DNA of 64,000 nucleotides from Bradyrhizobium diazoefficiens (GCF_016616425.1 NZ_CP067101.1:6820001-6884000); one strand, 5' to 3'; positions 27,189-36,330 are shown, counted from the stretch's first letter. Numbers and translations are program-made. Notes: generated by a model not told the origin, from the letters alone.

Positions 27189-27656
27189 ATGAGCCTGGAA
27201 TCCGTTCGCGCCTTCTTCGCCGAGAAAGCCCCCGACATCACAGTAATGGAATCGCCGATCAGCTCGGCCACAGTGCCGCTGGCCGCCGAAGCCTACGGCG
27301 TCGAGCCCGGACGGATCGCCAAGACGCTGTCGTTGCGGATCGGCGAGCGCGTGATCCTGATCGTCGCTGCCGGCAGCTCGCGCATGGACAACAAGAAGGT
27401 GAAGGCGCAGTTCGGCGGCAAGCCGAAGATGCTGGGGCTGGAGGAGGTCGCCGAGATTACCGGCCACGAGGTTGGCGGCGTCTGCCCGTTCGGGCTGAAG
27501 GCGCCGCTGCCGATCTACTGCGACCTCTCCCTGAAGGCGTTCGACGTCGTGGTGCCGGCCGCGGGCTCGACGCACAGCGCGGTGCGCATCACGCCAGATC
27601 GATTGGCCGAACTGGTCGCCGCTGAATGGGTCGACGTCTGCGAGCACCGGCCTTAG
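27189..27656 (+). CDS. YbaK/EbsC-type aminoacyl-tRNA deacylase
   Basis: 155 residues covering a single YbaK/ProX domain (ISSATVPLAAEAYGVEPGRI, SRMDNKKVKAQF, GGVCPFGLKAPLPIYCD). Enzymes of this family hydrolyse mischarged tRNAs such as Cys-tRNA(Pro) or Ala-tRNA(Pro). The conserved Lys of the active site is probably in RIAKTLSLR (about residue 45). It follows the dehalogenase gene closely. The exact tRNA specificity cannot be read. Confidence 0.88.
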   Translation: MSLESVRAFFAEKAPDITVMESPISSATVPLAAEAYGVEPGRIAKTLSLRIGERVILIVAAGSSRMDNKKVKAQFGGKPKMLGLEEVAEITGHEVGGVCPFGLKAPLPIYCDLSLKAFDVVVPAAGSTHSAVRITPDRLAELVAAEWVDVCEHRP

Positions 27657-27690
27657 GGCCTTAGCGAGGCTGCCTGCAACCAAGCACCTC

Positions 27691-27744
27691 GGCCGGATCC
27701 GCCGGCCACCGGTTTCCTTCGCGTAAAGCGGATTCAACCGGTGG
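27691..27744. terminator. Paired hairpins between convergent genes
   Basis: GGCCGG / CCGGCC (27691-27707) and a larger CCACCGGTT (27706-27714) / AACCGGTGG (27736-27744) repeat with a 21-nt loop lie between the ybaK-like and cysK stops. There is no long T-run; they could end transcription from either side. Confidence 0.6.
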
Positions 27745-27772
27745 TCGGTCGTGGGAGGCCGCGTTCGAACGA

Positions 27773-28822
27773 CTACGACTTGAACTGAGCGGTCGGCGTG
27801 GAGCGCGAAATCTTGAGCTCCTCCTCGTTCATGTCGACTGAGATATCGGCGAAGAGGGGCGTGCTAAGATAGCGCTCTCCGGTGTCGGGCAGCATGCAAA
27901 GAATATTTGCGCCCTTTTCTGCCTGTGCTGCGACCTTGAGCGCACCCGCCAATGTTGCGCCCGAGGTGATGCCGACAAAGATGCCTTCCTTGGTCGCAAG
28001 TTCCTGGCTGCATCGAATGGCCTCGGGGCCGGGAATCGGCAGGATCTGGTCAATGACCTCCATCATAACGGCGTCACCGGTCAGCTTCGGAATGAAATCA
28101 GGCGTCCAGCCCTGCATCGGATGCGGCTTGAAATCTGGATGCGGCGCCGCCGGCGTGCCATCCGGATTGCGCTTCTGCTCGATGCCGCTGCCCAACAACT
28201 GCGCATCTTCGGGCTCGCAGACGATGATCCTGGTTTCGGGGCGCTCCTTGGCGAGCACCCGCGCAACACCCTTCAGCGTGCCGCCGGTTCCATAACCCGT
28301 GACCCAATAGTCCAGTCGTTCTCCTGCGAAATCGTCCAGAATCTCGATGGCGGTGGTTTTCGAGTGGAAGTCCGGGTTGGCCTCATTCTCGAATTGCCGC
28401 GTCATGAACCAACCGTGCGTCTTGGCCAGCTCGATCGTTTTGTTGATCATTCCAACCGCCCGGTCCGCGGCAGGCGTCACAACGACCTTGGCGCCCAGGA
28501 ATCGCATCAATTTGCGCCGCTCGACGCTGAAGGACTCGGCCATTGTGACCACCAGCGGATACCCCTTGGCGGCGCAAACCATCGCAAGGCCGATTCCCGT
28601 GTTGCCGCTTGTCGCCTCGATGACGGTTTGACCAGGTTTCAGCTCTCCGGATTTCTCGGCGGCTTCGATAACGCCGAGGGCCAGCCGATCCTTGACCGAG
28701 CCGAGTGGATTGAAGGCCTCGATCTTCACGAACAAATTCACTCCTGCGGGAGCGAGACGGTTGATCCGCACGACGGGAGTATGGCCGACCGTCTCGAGAA
28801 CGTTTTGATATCTATGACCCAT
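27773..28822 (-). CDS. cysK: Cysteine synthase A (O-acetylserine sulfhydrylase)
   Basis: 349 residues. PLP-binding Lys44 is in NPLGSVKDR, the substrate loop is TSGNTGIGLA (71-80), and the phosphate-binding GYGTGGTLKG is near residue 176. It makes cysteine from O-acetylserine and sulfide in the cytoplasm. It is about 25-35 residues longer than E. coli CysK, mostly through extra C-terminal sequence (EEELKISRSTPTAQFKS). Cystathionine beta-synthase is less likely because there is no extra regulatory domain. Single gene facing left. Confidence 0.93.
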   Translation of the reverse strand: MGHRYQNVLETVGHTPVVRINRLAPAGVNLFVKIEAFNPLGSVKDRLALGVIEAAEKSGELKPGQTVIEATSGNTGIGLAMVCAAKGYPLVVTMAESFSVERRKLMRFLGAKVVVTPAADRAVGMINKTIELAKTHGWFMTRQFENEANPDFHSKTTAIEILDDFAGERLDYWVTGYGTGGTLKGVARVLAKERPETRIIVCEPEDAQLLGSGIEQKRNPDGTPAAPHPDFKPHPMQGWTPDFIPKLTGDAVMMEVIDQILPIPGPEAIRCSQELATKEGIFVGITSGATLAGALKVAAQAEKGANILCMLPDTGERYLSTPLFADISVDMNEEELKISRSTPTAQFKS

Positions 28823-29025
28823 GGTGCCTCCGGTGTTCTATTCATTTCGGAAAAGCAAATCTCGGAATGTCGCCGGCTAACCGGCAAAGCATACCCGAAT
28901 AGAACCTTCGGGCAATTGGGCAGGCCTTGCATCCGCGCCCACAATTTCTGACAATGCGTGTGGCGGAACTGTCGCAACCCGTTCCTTGACAGGTTTGCCC
29001 AGGTTTCGCCGACCAGGAGGCGTCT

Positions 29026-30807
29026 TTGCCCGGCGAGCGCGTGGAGCGGAGATTGGCAGCCGTGCTGGCGGCGGACATCGCCGGCTACAGTCGATTGATG
29101 GGCCGCGATGAAGAGCGCACCCTGGCCGAACTGAAGCTGCTACGCAAAACGCTGGTTGATACTTCGATTGCTTCGCATCGCGGCCGGATTGTCAAGACCA
29201 TCGGCGATGGCCTGCTGGTCGAATTCGTCAGCGCAGTCGATGCCACGCGCTGTGCACTCGAAATCCAACAGGCAATGGTAGAGCACAATGTCGGGGTGCC
29301 ACAGGAGTTGCGGATCGAATTCCGCATCGGCATTCACGTCGGCGACATCATTATTGACGAGAACGATATTTTCGGTGATGGGGTCAACATAGCGGCGCGA
29401 CTTGAAGGCATCGCGAAGCCCGGCGGAATCTGCATTTCTGACGACGCGCACCGGCAGATTCGCGGAAAGATGGATATCATCGTCGATGATATGGGCGTGC
29501 AGACGCTCAAGAATATCGCCGAGCCGATGCACACATGGCATGTGAGACCCGCTGCGGATGTTGCGTCGCCGAGCCAATCCGCCGGGAAACCAAGCCAGGC
29601 CGGCGCGCCGGCGCTGCCCAACAAGCCTTCCATCGTCGTCCTCCCGTTCGACAACATGTCGGCCGAGGCCGGGCAGGACTACCTTGCGGACGGAATCGTC
29701 GAGGCAATAACCGCGGCATTGTCGTGCATCCGCTCCTTCTTCGTCATCGCGCGCAGTTCAGCCTATACCTACAAGGGCCGCGCGACAGATGTCCGAGCGA
29801 TCGGCCGCGAACTGGGCGTTGCTTACCTGCTCGAAGGCAGCGTGCAAAAGGCCGGCGATCGCCTGAGGATCATCGTGCAGCTCATCGAGACCGAGGGGGG
29901 CGCACATGTATGGAACTCTCGTTATGACGGCCGGCTGGACGAGTACTTTGACTTGCAGGATCGAATAACGCAGCAGGTCGCCGGCGCCTTGCAGCCCTCG
30001 ATCCACATGGCCGAGATCGAACGTTCCCGGCGCAAAAGGCCACAAGACCTCGGCAGCTACGATTATACCATCAGAGCAATGCCTCACGTGTGGGTGCTGG
30101 AAAGGGAGGAAAGCGGCAAGGCGCTCGAATTGCTGGAAACCGCGTTGGCGATCGATCCCGAATATCCGTTGGCTCTCGCACTTGCGGGTTGGTGCCACGC
30201 TCAGCGCTCGGTCTACAATTGGGCAGATGACATCGCCGACAGCAAGACAAAGGCGCGCTCGCTTGCTGAACGAGCGGCCAATCTCAGCGGCGACGATCCT
30301 CTCATTCTGACTGTGCTTGCTGCGGTCAACACGTTTGTACGCAACTACGGGACCGCACGGGTGCTGCTCGATCGAGCCCTGGCGCTCGATCCCAATTGCG
30401 CCTGGGCCTGGAGCCGGCTTGGCTGGATCGAGAATTACTCGGATCGTCCGCAGGAGGCACTTCGGCATTTTGAGCGAGCTCTGCGCCTCAGTCCGATGGA
30501 TCCGATGAACTTCAACAACTATGCCGGCATCGGCTCCGCCCATGAGGTGGCGCAGGATTATGACAAGGCGGTCGAGTTCTACCGGCGCGCCCTGCAGGAG
30601 CGTCCGCATGCCACCTGGATCTATCGGAATCTGGCGTCGGCGCTGGCAGGCGCCGGTCGTGTCGAGGAGGCGAAAGCCGCCTTTGCCGAAATGATGCGAA
30701 GCTATCCCGGGCTGACGGCTTCAAGATTCAAGGAAGCCATGGTTTTTTCGGGTGCGACCCTGGACCGGATGGTCCGGTTCCTTCAAGGGCTGGGCTTGGC
30801 CGACTAG
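29026..30807 (+). CDS. Adenylate/guanylate cyclase - TolB-like - TPR protein
   Basis: 593 residues from a TTG start, selected by AGGAGG 5 nt upstream. About residues 8-170 form a class III nucleotide cyclase domain with metal-binding LAADIAGYSRLM and KTIGDGLLVEF and the NIAARLEGIA region. About 195-320 form a TolB/FlgO-like domain (SIVVLPFDNMSAEAGQDYLA). The rest is TPR (ALAIDPEYPLALALAGW, RALALDPNCAWAWSRLGW). Bradyrhizobia have many paralogues of this architecture, probably cAMP-producing sensors, but activating signals are unknown. No membrane segment was seen. Confidence 0.9.
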   Translation: MPGERVERRLAAVLAADIAGYSRLMGRDEERTLAELKLLRKTLVDTSIASHRGRIVKTIGDGLLVEFVSAVDATRCALEIQQAMVEHNVGVPQELRIEFRIGIHVGDIIIDENDIFGDGVNIAARLEGIAKPGGICISDDAHRQIRGKMDIIVDDMGVQTLKNIAEPMHTWHVRPAADVASPSQSAGKPSQAGAPALPNKPSIVVLPFDNMSAEAGQDYLADGIVEAITAALSCIRSFFVIARSSAYTYKGRATDVRAIGRELGVAYLLEGSVQKAGDRLRIIVQLIETEGGAHVWNSRYDGRLDEYFDLQDRITQQVAGALQPSIHMAEIERSRRKRPQDLGSYDYTIRAMPHVWVLEREESGKALELLETALAIDPEYPLALALAGWCHAQRSVYNWADDIADSKTKARSLAERAANLSGDDPLILTVLAAVNTFVRNYGTARVLLDRALALDPNCAWAWSRLGWIENYSDRPQEALRHFERALRLSPMDPMNFNNYAGIGSAHEVAQDYDKAVEFYRRALQERPHATWIYRNLASALAGAGRVEEAKAAFAEMMRSYPGLTASRFKEAMVFSGATLDRMVRFLQGLGLAD

Positions 30808-30859
30808 CGGAATTAGGTTGGATCGCGAACTCGACGACAAGGATTGGTGCTACGCGGCA

Positions 30860-31207
30860 TCAATCGTTGTCATCATCATAGGGCCGCGGCTGTACGACGG
30901 CTGGCGGCGGCACGTAGCGCTGCGGCGGCACGGCGCGATTGCGGGGAACTGGCTGCTGTGGCTGCATCTGGTTGTTCGATTGGAACACCGCGCGGCAGCC
31001 GCTGGAGAGCTGCGGCGTGTTCTGTTGCAGACAAGCCGTGATACGGTTCACATCCGGAATCTGGTCGCTGCACAGCCGCCACACATCCGGCGTGCAGGCC
31101 ATCTGCTGTTCGATAGTTCCGCGATATTCTTCGGCAAATGCTGCGCCGTGCGCGACGATGCCGCCGATTGCAAGCGCCACACCGAGCGCAAACCGCTCCG
31201 TTCGCAT
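30860..31207 (-). CDS. Exported Cys-rich-repeat protein
   Basis: 115 residues from the ATG at 31207 with AAGGA upstream. The signal peptide ends GAAFA. Residues about 25-65 have four Cys spaced as in the Cys-rich (GLG1-like) repeat (ACTPDVWRLCSDQIP, then ITACLQQN and SSGCRAVF). The rest is Pro/Gln-rich, ending DDDND. Rhizobial genomes encode several such short periplasmic proteins; the role is unknown. Convergent with the cyclase gene. Confidence 0.78.
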   Translation of the reverse strand: MRTERFALGVALAIGGIVAHGAAFAEEYRGTIEQQMACTPDVWRLCSDQIPDVNRITACLQQNTPQLSSGCRAVFQSNNQMQPQQPVPRNRAVPPQRYVPPPAVVQPRPYDDDND

Positions 31208-31525
31208 GTCCCAGTTCCTTCCCGAGTCCCTTCGAATTCTCCTCAATCAATGAGACGTGGGGAGGTTCTGAACCAACAAAACAATGTGAAGATCGCGGCC
31301 GGAACCTATTCCATGTTGCCGGTCTTCTTCGCCGCCGCGATCAGCCGGAGAATTCTGTGCAATAGATCGCGTCGATCCATGATGACGCCTCTCCCTGATT
31401 TTCTTGTTTCGCCGCCAGCCTGGCGGGCCGACCGGCAACACGACATTTACGAGGCGTTAGCCATGTCCGGCTCCGCCAGGAACGCATGTCTGAACCCGCT
31501 GTTGCCCTCTCAGGGAGAGTGAGCG
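31208..31525. other. Intergenic region
   Basis: 318 bp between the Cys-rich protein start and a small rightward gene. It contains the promoter of the former (near 31208-31300). Rightward frames here are short and not recognisable. Confidence 0.4.
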
Positions 31526-31801
31526 ATGCGAAATCTTGCGACCATCGACGTCGCGCTGGACGAGATGCTGGTGAATCTCGCAGCGATCGTCCTGCGGCTT
31601 TCGAACCCCGAATTGACGCGGACGCCGGAAGCGCGGCGCGCACTGGCGCAATCGGTCCATCAATATGCGGTTTGCGCCGCGCGGTCGCGCGACCCTCGCG
31701 TTCACCAGCTGAAGACGCAGCTGGAGCAGACCCTGCAGCTCGAAGAGACATTGAAGCCGCACCTGCGCATCGTCGCAAGCAACGGGGTGAAGGTGCCGTA
31801 G
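31526..31801 (+). CDS. Small conserved helical protein
   Basis: 91 residues with GGGAG about 9 nt before the ATG. No signal peptide and mostly alpha-helical (LDEMLVNLAAIVLRLSNP, HQLKTQLEQTLQLEETLKPH). It ends exactly where the convergent LysR gene ends. I do not recognise a family; codon use matches its neighbours and the frame is open throughout. Confidence 0.6.
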   Translation: MRNLATIDVALDEMLVNLAAIVLRLSNPELTRTPEARRALAQSVHQYAVCAARSRDPRVHQLKTQLEQTLQLEETLKPHLRIVASNGVKVP

Positions 31802-32737
31802 TCAGACCGGCTTCGACTTTCCGCGCGTCCGCCGCTTGCAGGTGCCCGGCAGCTTGGCCGCGAGGAAATCGCCGAGCGCCTCGACGCGGGCGGGACGCGG
31901 GCCGCCGGGCGGCGTCACCAGATGCACCGCGCCTTCGGCCTGCTTCCAGTCCTTCAGGATCACTTCGACGGCGCCCGACGAAATCGCTTCGCCAACGATG
32001 AACTCGGGCAGCTCGGCGATGCCGAGGCCCGCGATCAGCGCCGGCATCACGGCTTCCCCATTGTTGACGCGAAGCTGTCCACCGGGCCGGACGCTGGCCT
32101 GTTCACCGGCCGAATTGGTGTAGTGCCAGGCATTGGGCGTGGAAAGATAGGCGTAGCTGAAGCATTTGTGCTCGGCCAGATGCATCGGATGCGTCGGCCG
32201 TCCGTGGCGCTTGAGATAGGACGGCGCGGCCACGGTGAAACGCGGCATCGTGAAGAGCCGCCGTGCGATCAGCGAGGAGTCCGGCAGCCGGGCGATCCGG
32301 ATCGCCATGTCAAAACCCTCGCCGATCAGATCCACGGTCGCATCGCTCAGATGCAGATCGACCGAGACTTCCGGATAGGTTTCAAGGAACTCCGGCAGCA
32401 GCGGCGCCACCGCCTTGGTCCCGAACGTCATGGGCACCGCGAGCCGCACCAGACCGCGCGGCGCCACCGATTGCGCCAGCGCCTCGTTCTCCGCCGCTTC
32501 GCCGTCGGCCAGCAGGCGCGCGGCGCGGTCGGCGAGCTTGTGCCCGGCATCGGTCAGCGCGTGGCGGCGCGAGGTGCGGTTGAAGAGGCGCGCGCCGAGC
32601 CGCTCCTCCAGTCGGGTGACCGCCTTCGAGACGGTCGCCTTCGACATCGCGAGCTCGCCAGCGGCGGCCGCGAATGAGCGCAATTCAACGACTTTCGCAA
32701 AAATCGCGAGCGCCTCGAAATCGGGGAGTTTTGCCAT
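31802..32737 (-). CDS. LysR-family transcriptional regulator
   Basis: 311 residues. N-terminal winged helix (FAAAAGELAMSKATVSKAVT at about 22-41, then RLEERLGARLFNRTSRR) plus a type-2 periplasmic-binding-like effector domain. Divergent from an SDR-pirin-WrbA set with 119 bp between starts, the usual layout for a LysR protein controlling its neighbours. The sequence subgroup is that of regulators next to quinone or short-chain reductases. The C-terminal Arg/Lys-rich tail (CKRRTRGKSKPV) is unremarkable. Confidence 0.92.
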   Translation of the reverse strand: MAKLPDFEALAIFAKVVELRSFAAAAGELAMSKATVSKAVTRLEERLGARLFNRTSRRHALTDAGHKLADRAARLLADGEAAENEALAQSVAPRGLVRLAVPMTFGTKAVAPLLPEFLETYPEVSVDLHLSDATVDLIGEGFDMAIRIARLPDSSLIARRLFTMPRFTVAAPSYLKRHGRPTHPMHLAEHKCFSYAYLSTPNAWHYTNSAGEQASVRPGGQLRVNNGEAVMPALIAGLGIAELPEFIVGEAISSGAVEVILKDWKQAEGAVHLVTPPGGPRPARVEALGDFLAAKLPGTCKRRTRGKSKPV

Positions 32738-32755
32738 GCGAGTCGATCCAACCGG

Positions 32756-32800
32756 GTTTCTTTAGGAAACAATGCGTTTCTATAGTTTCTATTTCTATAT
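32756..32800. promoter_or_regulatory. Candidate LysR operator in the divergent region
   Basis: GTTTC (32756-32760), TTTAG and GAAAC (32766-32770) form a 5-bp inverted repeat. It is followed by partly repeated TTTCTATA words (32777-32800) in the only AT-rich stretch between the divergent lysR and SDR genes. That is where a LysR protein would bind; the precise box is a guess. Confidence 0.5.
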
Positions 32801-32856
32801 CAGAGGCGGAGGCTTATCCAAAGGTCAATCGCAAACCCATGCAACGGAGAAATCCG

Positions 32857-33609
32857 ATGACCAAAAAGCTCTCAGGCAAGGTCGCCCTCGTCACCGGCGG
32901 TTCGCGCGGCATCGGCGCAGCCTCTGCCCGCGCCCTCGCCGACGAAAGCGCGGACGTCGCCATCAGCTATGTCGCCTCGCCGGAAAAGGCGGAAGCGGTC
33001 GTCGCTGAGTTGAAGGCCAAGGGCGTGCAGGCCCGCGCTTTCAAGGCCGACCAGGCTTCCGCGAAGGACGTCACGCAACTGGTCAACGACGTCGCCAAGG
33101 CATTCGGCCATCTCGACATCCTCGTCAACAACGCCGGCGTCGCCGCCGGCGGTGCGATCGACGATGCCAATGCCGACACTGAAGCCCTCGCGCGCCAGGA
33201 TCAGATCAACGTGCATGGCGTGATCGCGGCGATCCGTGCCGCTTCGCAACTGATGGGTGAAGGCGGCCGCATCGTCACCGTCGGCTCGATGCTCGCCGAC
33301 CGCGCCTCGTTCCCGGGCCTTGCCGACTACGTCGCTACCAAGGCAGCCGTGGTTGGCTACACCAAGGGCGCCGCGCGCGACCTTGGCCTGCGCGGCATCA
33401 CGGTGAACGTGGTGCAGCCCGGCTCGATCGACACCGACATGAACCCGAAGGATGGCGGCGAGTTTGCCGAGACCCAGCGCAAGCAGCACGCGCTGCAGCG
33501 CTTCGGCCGCCCCGAAGAAGTCGCCGCCGGCGTGGTCTTTCTCGCAAGCCCGGAAGCCTCCTTCGTCACCGGCACCGTGCTCAACGTCGATGGCGGGTTC
33601 GGCGCCTGA
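32857..33609 (+). CDS. Short-chain dehydrogenase/reductase
   Basis: 250 residues from the ATG at 32857 with CGGAGAAA before it. It has the Rossmann TGGSRGIG (13-20), NNAG (91-94), catalytic Ser144, Tyr158 and Lys162 (YVATK) and a C-terminal FVTGTVLNVDGGFGA. A classical 3-oxoacyl-reductase-like SDR, NADPH-type judging by Arg18. First of three rightward genes (SDR, pirin, WrbA) opposite a LysR regulator. A role in detoxifying carbonyls or quinones is inferred from these partners. Confidence 0.93.
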   Translation: MTKKLSGKVALVTGGSRGIGAASARALADESADVAISYVASPEKAEAVVAELKAKGVQARAFKADQASAKDVTQLVNDVAKAFGHLDILVNNAGVAAGGAIDDANADTEALARQDQINVHGVIAAIRAASQLMGEGGRIVTVGSMLADRASFPGLADYVATKAAVVGYTKGAARDLGLRGITVNVVQPGSIDTDMNPKDGGEFAETQRKQHALQRFGRPEEVAAGVVFLASPEASFVTGTVLNVDGGFGA

Positions 33610-33646
33610 TCCAGCCGTCACCCGCTCCACTAAGGGAATTATGTAA

Positions 33647-34345
33647 ATGATCGAACTCAGACCTTTCGCAAAGCTCGGCGGTGCCGACCATGGCTGGCTC
33701 AAGGCCAAGCATCATTTCTCCTTCGCCAGCCACTATGACCCCAACAACATGGGTTACGGCGCCTTGCGGGTGTGGAACGACGACGAGATCGCGCCGAACA
33801 CCGGCTTCCCCGCCCATCCTCACGCCAACATGGAGATCATCACCTATGTGCGCGAGGGCGCGATCACCCATCAGGACAGCCTCGGCAATGAGGGGCGCAC
33901 TGAAGCGGGCGACGTGCAGGTGATGAGTGCCGGCAGCGGCATCCGTCACTCCGAGTACAACCTGGAACAGACCAGCACGCGGATCTTCCAGATCTGGATC
34001 GAGCCGACGCAGCGCGGCGGACAGCCGACCTGGGGGTCAAAACCGTTTCCGAAGGCGGACCGCTCCGGCAAGCTCGTCACGATTGCGAGCGGCATCGAGG
34101 GCGACACCGACGCGCTGCCGATCCGTGCCGCCGCACGGGTGCTCGCCACCACGCTGAAGGCCGGCGAGAGCGCCGAGTACGCGCCGCAGAAGTCGCGACA
34201 CCTCTATCTGGTGCCCGCGGCAGGCGCCGTCGAGATCAACGGCGTGCGCGTCAACGCCCGCGACGGCGCCGCGATCCGCGACGAGGAGCGGCTGAAGATC
34301 ACGGCGCTCGAAGACTCCGAGCTCGTGCTCGTCGACGCGGCGTGA
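33647..34345 (+). CDS. Pirin-like bicupin (YhhW type)
   Basis: 232 residues, the normal YhhW/pirin size. The metal ligands of the N-terminal cupin are present: His57, His59 (HPH), His101 and Glu103 (IRHSEYN). Relatives have quercetinase-like dioxygenase activity in vitro. It starts 37 bp after the SDR gene and is very likely co-transcribed. Confidence 0.93.
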   Translation: MIELRPFAKLGGADHGWLKAKHHFSFASHYDPNNMGYGALRVWNDDEIAPNTGFPAHPHANMEIITYVREGAITHQDSLGNEGRTEAGDVQVMSAGSGIRHSEYNLEQTSTRIFQIWIEPTQRGGQPTWGSKPFPKADRSGKLVTIASGIEGDTDALPIRAAARVLATTLKAGESAEYAPQKSRHLYLVPAAGAVEINGVRVNARDGAAIRDEERLKITALEDSELVLVDAA

Positions 34346-34370
34346 CGGCGTCGAGCTACATCATCTGCCG

Positions 34371-34472
34371 CCATTCCGGGATAGCGCGAATCGCCAGACC
34401 CGGAATCTCGAGGTTCCCAGGTGCGCAATTGCGCACCAGAGTTCGACGCCTTGCATCGTCCTGGAACGACGG
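34371..34472. repeat. Intergenic palindromic repeat
   Basis: It contains ATTCCGGG (34373-34380) paired with CCCGGAAT (34399-34406), an 18-bp perfect palindrome GGTGCGCAATTGCGCACC (34420-34437), and edges resembling 'ccattccggg' and 'ctggaacgacgg'. This matches a common Bradyrhizobium repeat with a conserved 'cggaatctcgag' core. It sits between the pirin and wrbA genes and may reduce read-through. Confidence 0.75.
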
Positions 34473-34514
34473 CGCAATCACGAACATTCACTGATCATCC
34501 AACGGAGACCCCCC

Positions 34515-35114
34515 ATGACCAAAGTTCTCGTCCTCTATTATTCCGCCTATGGCCACATCGAGGCGATGGCCAACGCCGTCGCCGAAGGCGCGCGCGAGGC
34601 CGGCGCCACTGTGGACATCAAGCGCGTGCCGGAACTGGTGCCGGCGGAGGTGGCGAAAGCGTCCCACTACAAGCTCGATCAGGCGGCGCCCGTCGCCAAG
34701 ATCGAAGATCTCGTCAATTACGACGCAATCATCGTCGGGACCGGCACCCGCTTCGGCCGGATGGCCTCGCAGATGGCCAACTTCCTCGATCAGGCCGGCG
34801 GTCTCTGGGCCAAGGGCGCACTGCACGGCAAGGTCGGCGGCGCCTTCACCTCAAGCGCCACCCAGCATGGCGGCCAGGAGACGACCCTGTTCTCGATCAT
34901 CACCAACCTTCTGCATTTTGGCATGGTCGTCGTCGGTATGAACTACGGCTTCGCCGGCCAGATGAAGCTCGACGAGATCACCGGCGGCGCCCCCTACGGG
35001 GCCACCACGATCACCGGCGGCGACGGCAGCCGCCAACCCAGCGCCAACGAGCTCGCCGGCGCGCGCTATCAGGGACGTCAGATCGCGGAGACCGCAAGAA
35101 AGCTGCACGGCTGA
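34515..35114 (+). CDS. wrbA: NAD(P)H:quinone oxidoreductase WrbA
   Basis: 199 residues, the normal length. FMN-binding features are complete: [20 protein letters not shown] (phosphate loop), [13 protein letters not shown] and [18 protein letters not shown]. WrbA reduces quinones by two electrons, avoiding semiquinone radicals. A strong site (GGAGACCCCC) precedes the ATG. It is separated from the pirin gene by a repeat, so it is perhaps transcribed both with the group and on its own. Confidence 0.95.
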   Translation: MTKVLVLYYSAYGHIEAMANAVAEGAREAGATVDIKRVPELVPAEVAKASHYKLDQAAPVAKIEDLVNYDAIIVGTGTRFGRMASQMANFLDQAGGLWAKGALHGKVGGAFTSSATQHGGQETTLFSIITNLLHFGMVVVGMNYGFAGQMKLDEITGGAPYGATTITGGDGSRQPSANELAGARYQGRQIAETARKLHG

Positions 35115-35228
35115 ACTGAGCGCTTACGGTTCACGACCGATTGCATGATTGATGCGATGCGGACGGCATTCTCTTTCGGGAGTGCCGCCGCATCTTCAGA
35201 GCGAGAATCTTTGACCAAGGCGATATGA

Positions 35229-35363
35229 ATGGCTTTCGAACTTTTGTTGCTTGCCCGGATAATCCGCAAGCCCGCTCAGGCGATGGTGCGATGCTGGTAT
35301 TGCCACAGCCTATTCCACGCCACGCGCGGCCGGTTTCACTGCGCCGGCTGCACGGGACCGTGA
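35229..35363 (+). CDS. Predicted 44-residue zinc-ribbon protein
   Basis: 44 residues from the ATG at 35229 to TGA at 35363, with AAGGCG about 8 nt upstream. The sequence is MAFELLLLARIIRKPAQAMV, then RCWYCHSLFHATRGRFHCAG, then CTGP. It has two CxxC pairs (CWYC and CAGC) 12 residues apart, a compact zinc ribbon, and a Lys/Arg-bearing helix before it. Small ribbons like this often bind nucleic acid or act as adaptors. It could be a chance frame, but the four Cys in ribbon spacing argue against that. No named family. Confidence 0.5.
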   Translation: MAFELLLLARIIRKPAQAMVRCWYCHSLFHATRGRFHCAGCTGP

Positions 35364-35379
35364 GGCGCGGCGCCTGACG

Positions 35380-36264
35380 TCAAGCCTGCGTGATGTCCGC
35401 GTGCGATGGAATGCTGATCGCCGGCACAGGCGCGGGCGCGGTCGAAAGCCACCAGCCGTCACCGGCAAACCAGCACGTTTCATCCGGAGTGCCTCCTCTC
35501 CGCAGCGATTGCACACCTTCCCATCCTCTTGCGAAGGCCTCGGCCAATCGCCGGGCGGCCTCCGCATCCTGCAATCCCGCGCAACCGATGAACTGGGCCC
35601 GGCCCAGGAATTTCGCGGGCCAGGTCGCGCCGCGGTCCGGGCGCGTGACCATCAACATGCCACCGAGCATGCCTTCGGGTGCCAACGGAAACACCAGCCG
35701 TCCGCCGGTCCGCAGCGCATCGAGCCATTCCGCGGCCGGCTGCGCCGCGCCCGCGCAGACATAGATCACGTCCGCCGCGGGCAGATCGGACGCGATGCCC
35801 GAACGTTCGCGCACATCCACATGGGCGATGTCCTTCAGATTGTCGCGCGCCAGCGCCGCGAGGCGCTGGTCGATTTCATAGGCATGGACACGGCCGCCGG
35901 ACCCGACGAGATGCGCGAGGATCGCGGTGTAATAGCCGCTGCCCGCTCCGATCTGGATCACGGTCTCGCCTTCCCTCACGGCGCAGCCGCTGAGCCAATA
36001 AGCATGTGCACTGGGCATGCCGATGTTGATGCCGCGCGCCGGATCCAGCGCCAGAAGCATGTTCTGATAGAGGAAGGCAGGATCGTCGTCGGGAGTCACG
36101 ACATAGGGGTGGCCGCCGAGGGCGATCGACCACGGCCCGGCTCCGGCGAACGGCTCACGCAGGACGCTGCGAAAGGCTTGCTCGATGCGGGGATCCGCAG
36201 CCTTCGCTGCGGCGCAGATCAACTGTGCATAGAACGCGCGATATTTTGCCGAACGATCGTCCAT
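35380..36264 (-). CDS. PCMT-like SAM methyltransferase
   Basis: 294 residues from the ATG at 36264 with GGAGGG 5 nt upstream. The SAM motif VIQIGAGSGYYTAIL (about 115-129) and DVIYVCAGAAQPAAEWLDAL follow the protein-L-isoaspartate methyltransferase pattern. The N-terminal 90 residues and the C-terminal part (WEGVQSLRRGGTPDETCWFA, then WWLSTAPAP) are extensions, longer than repair-type PCMTs (about 210 residues), so the substrate may differ. Leftward gene beside the polysaccharide region. Confidence 0.85.
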   Translation of the reverse strand: MDDRSAKYRAFYAQLICAAAKAADPRIEQAFRSVLREPFAGAGPWSIALGGHPYVVTPDDDPAFLYQNMLLALDPARGINIGMPSAHAYWLSGCAVREGETVIQIGAGSGYYTAILAHLVGSGGRVHAYEIDQRLAALARDNLKDIAHVDVRERSGIASDLPAADVIYVCAGAAQPAAEWLDALRTGGRLVFPLAPEGMLGGMLMVTRPDRGATWPAKFLGRAQFIGCAGLQDAEAARRLAEAFARGWEGVQSLRRGGTPDETCWFAGDGWWLSTAPAPVPAISIPSHADITQA

Positions 36265-36330
36265 GTCGCCCTCCGAGCAGAAGCGACGATAGCACAACGA
36301 TTGCGATGGTCGAATGACCCATGCAATCTG

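Noticed and set aside
34420..34437. 18-bp palindrome as a LysR operator for wrbA
   Set aside because: It is an internal part of a Bradyrhizobium-type intergenic repeat, so it need not be a regulator site.
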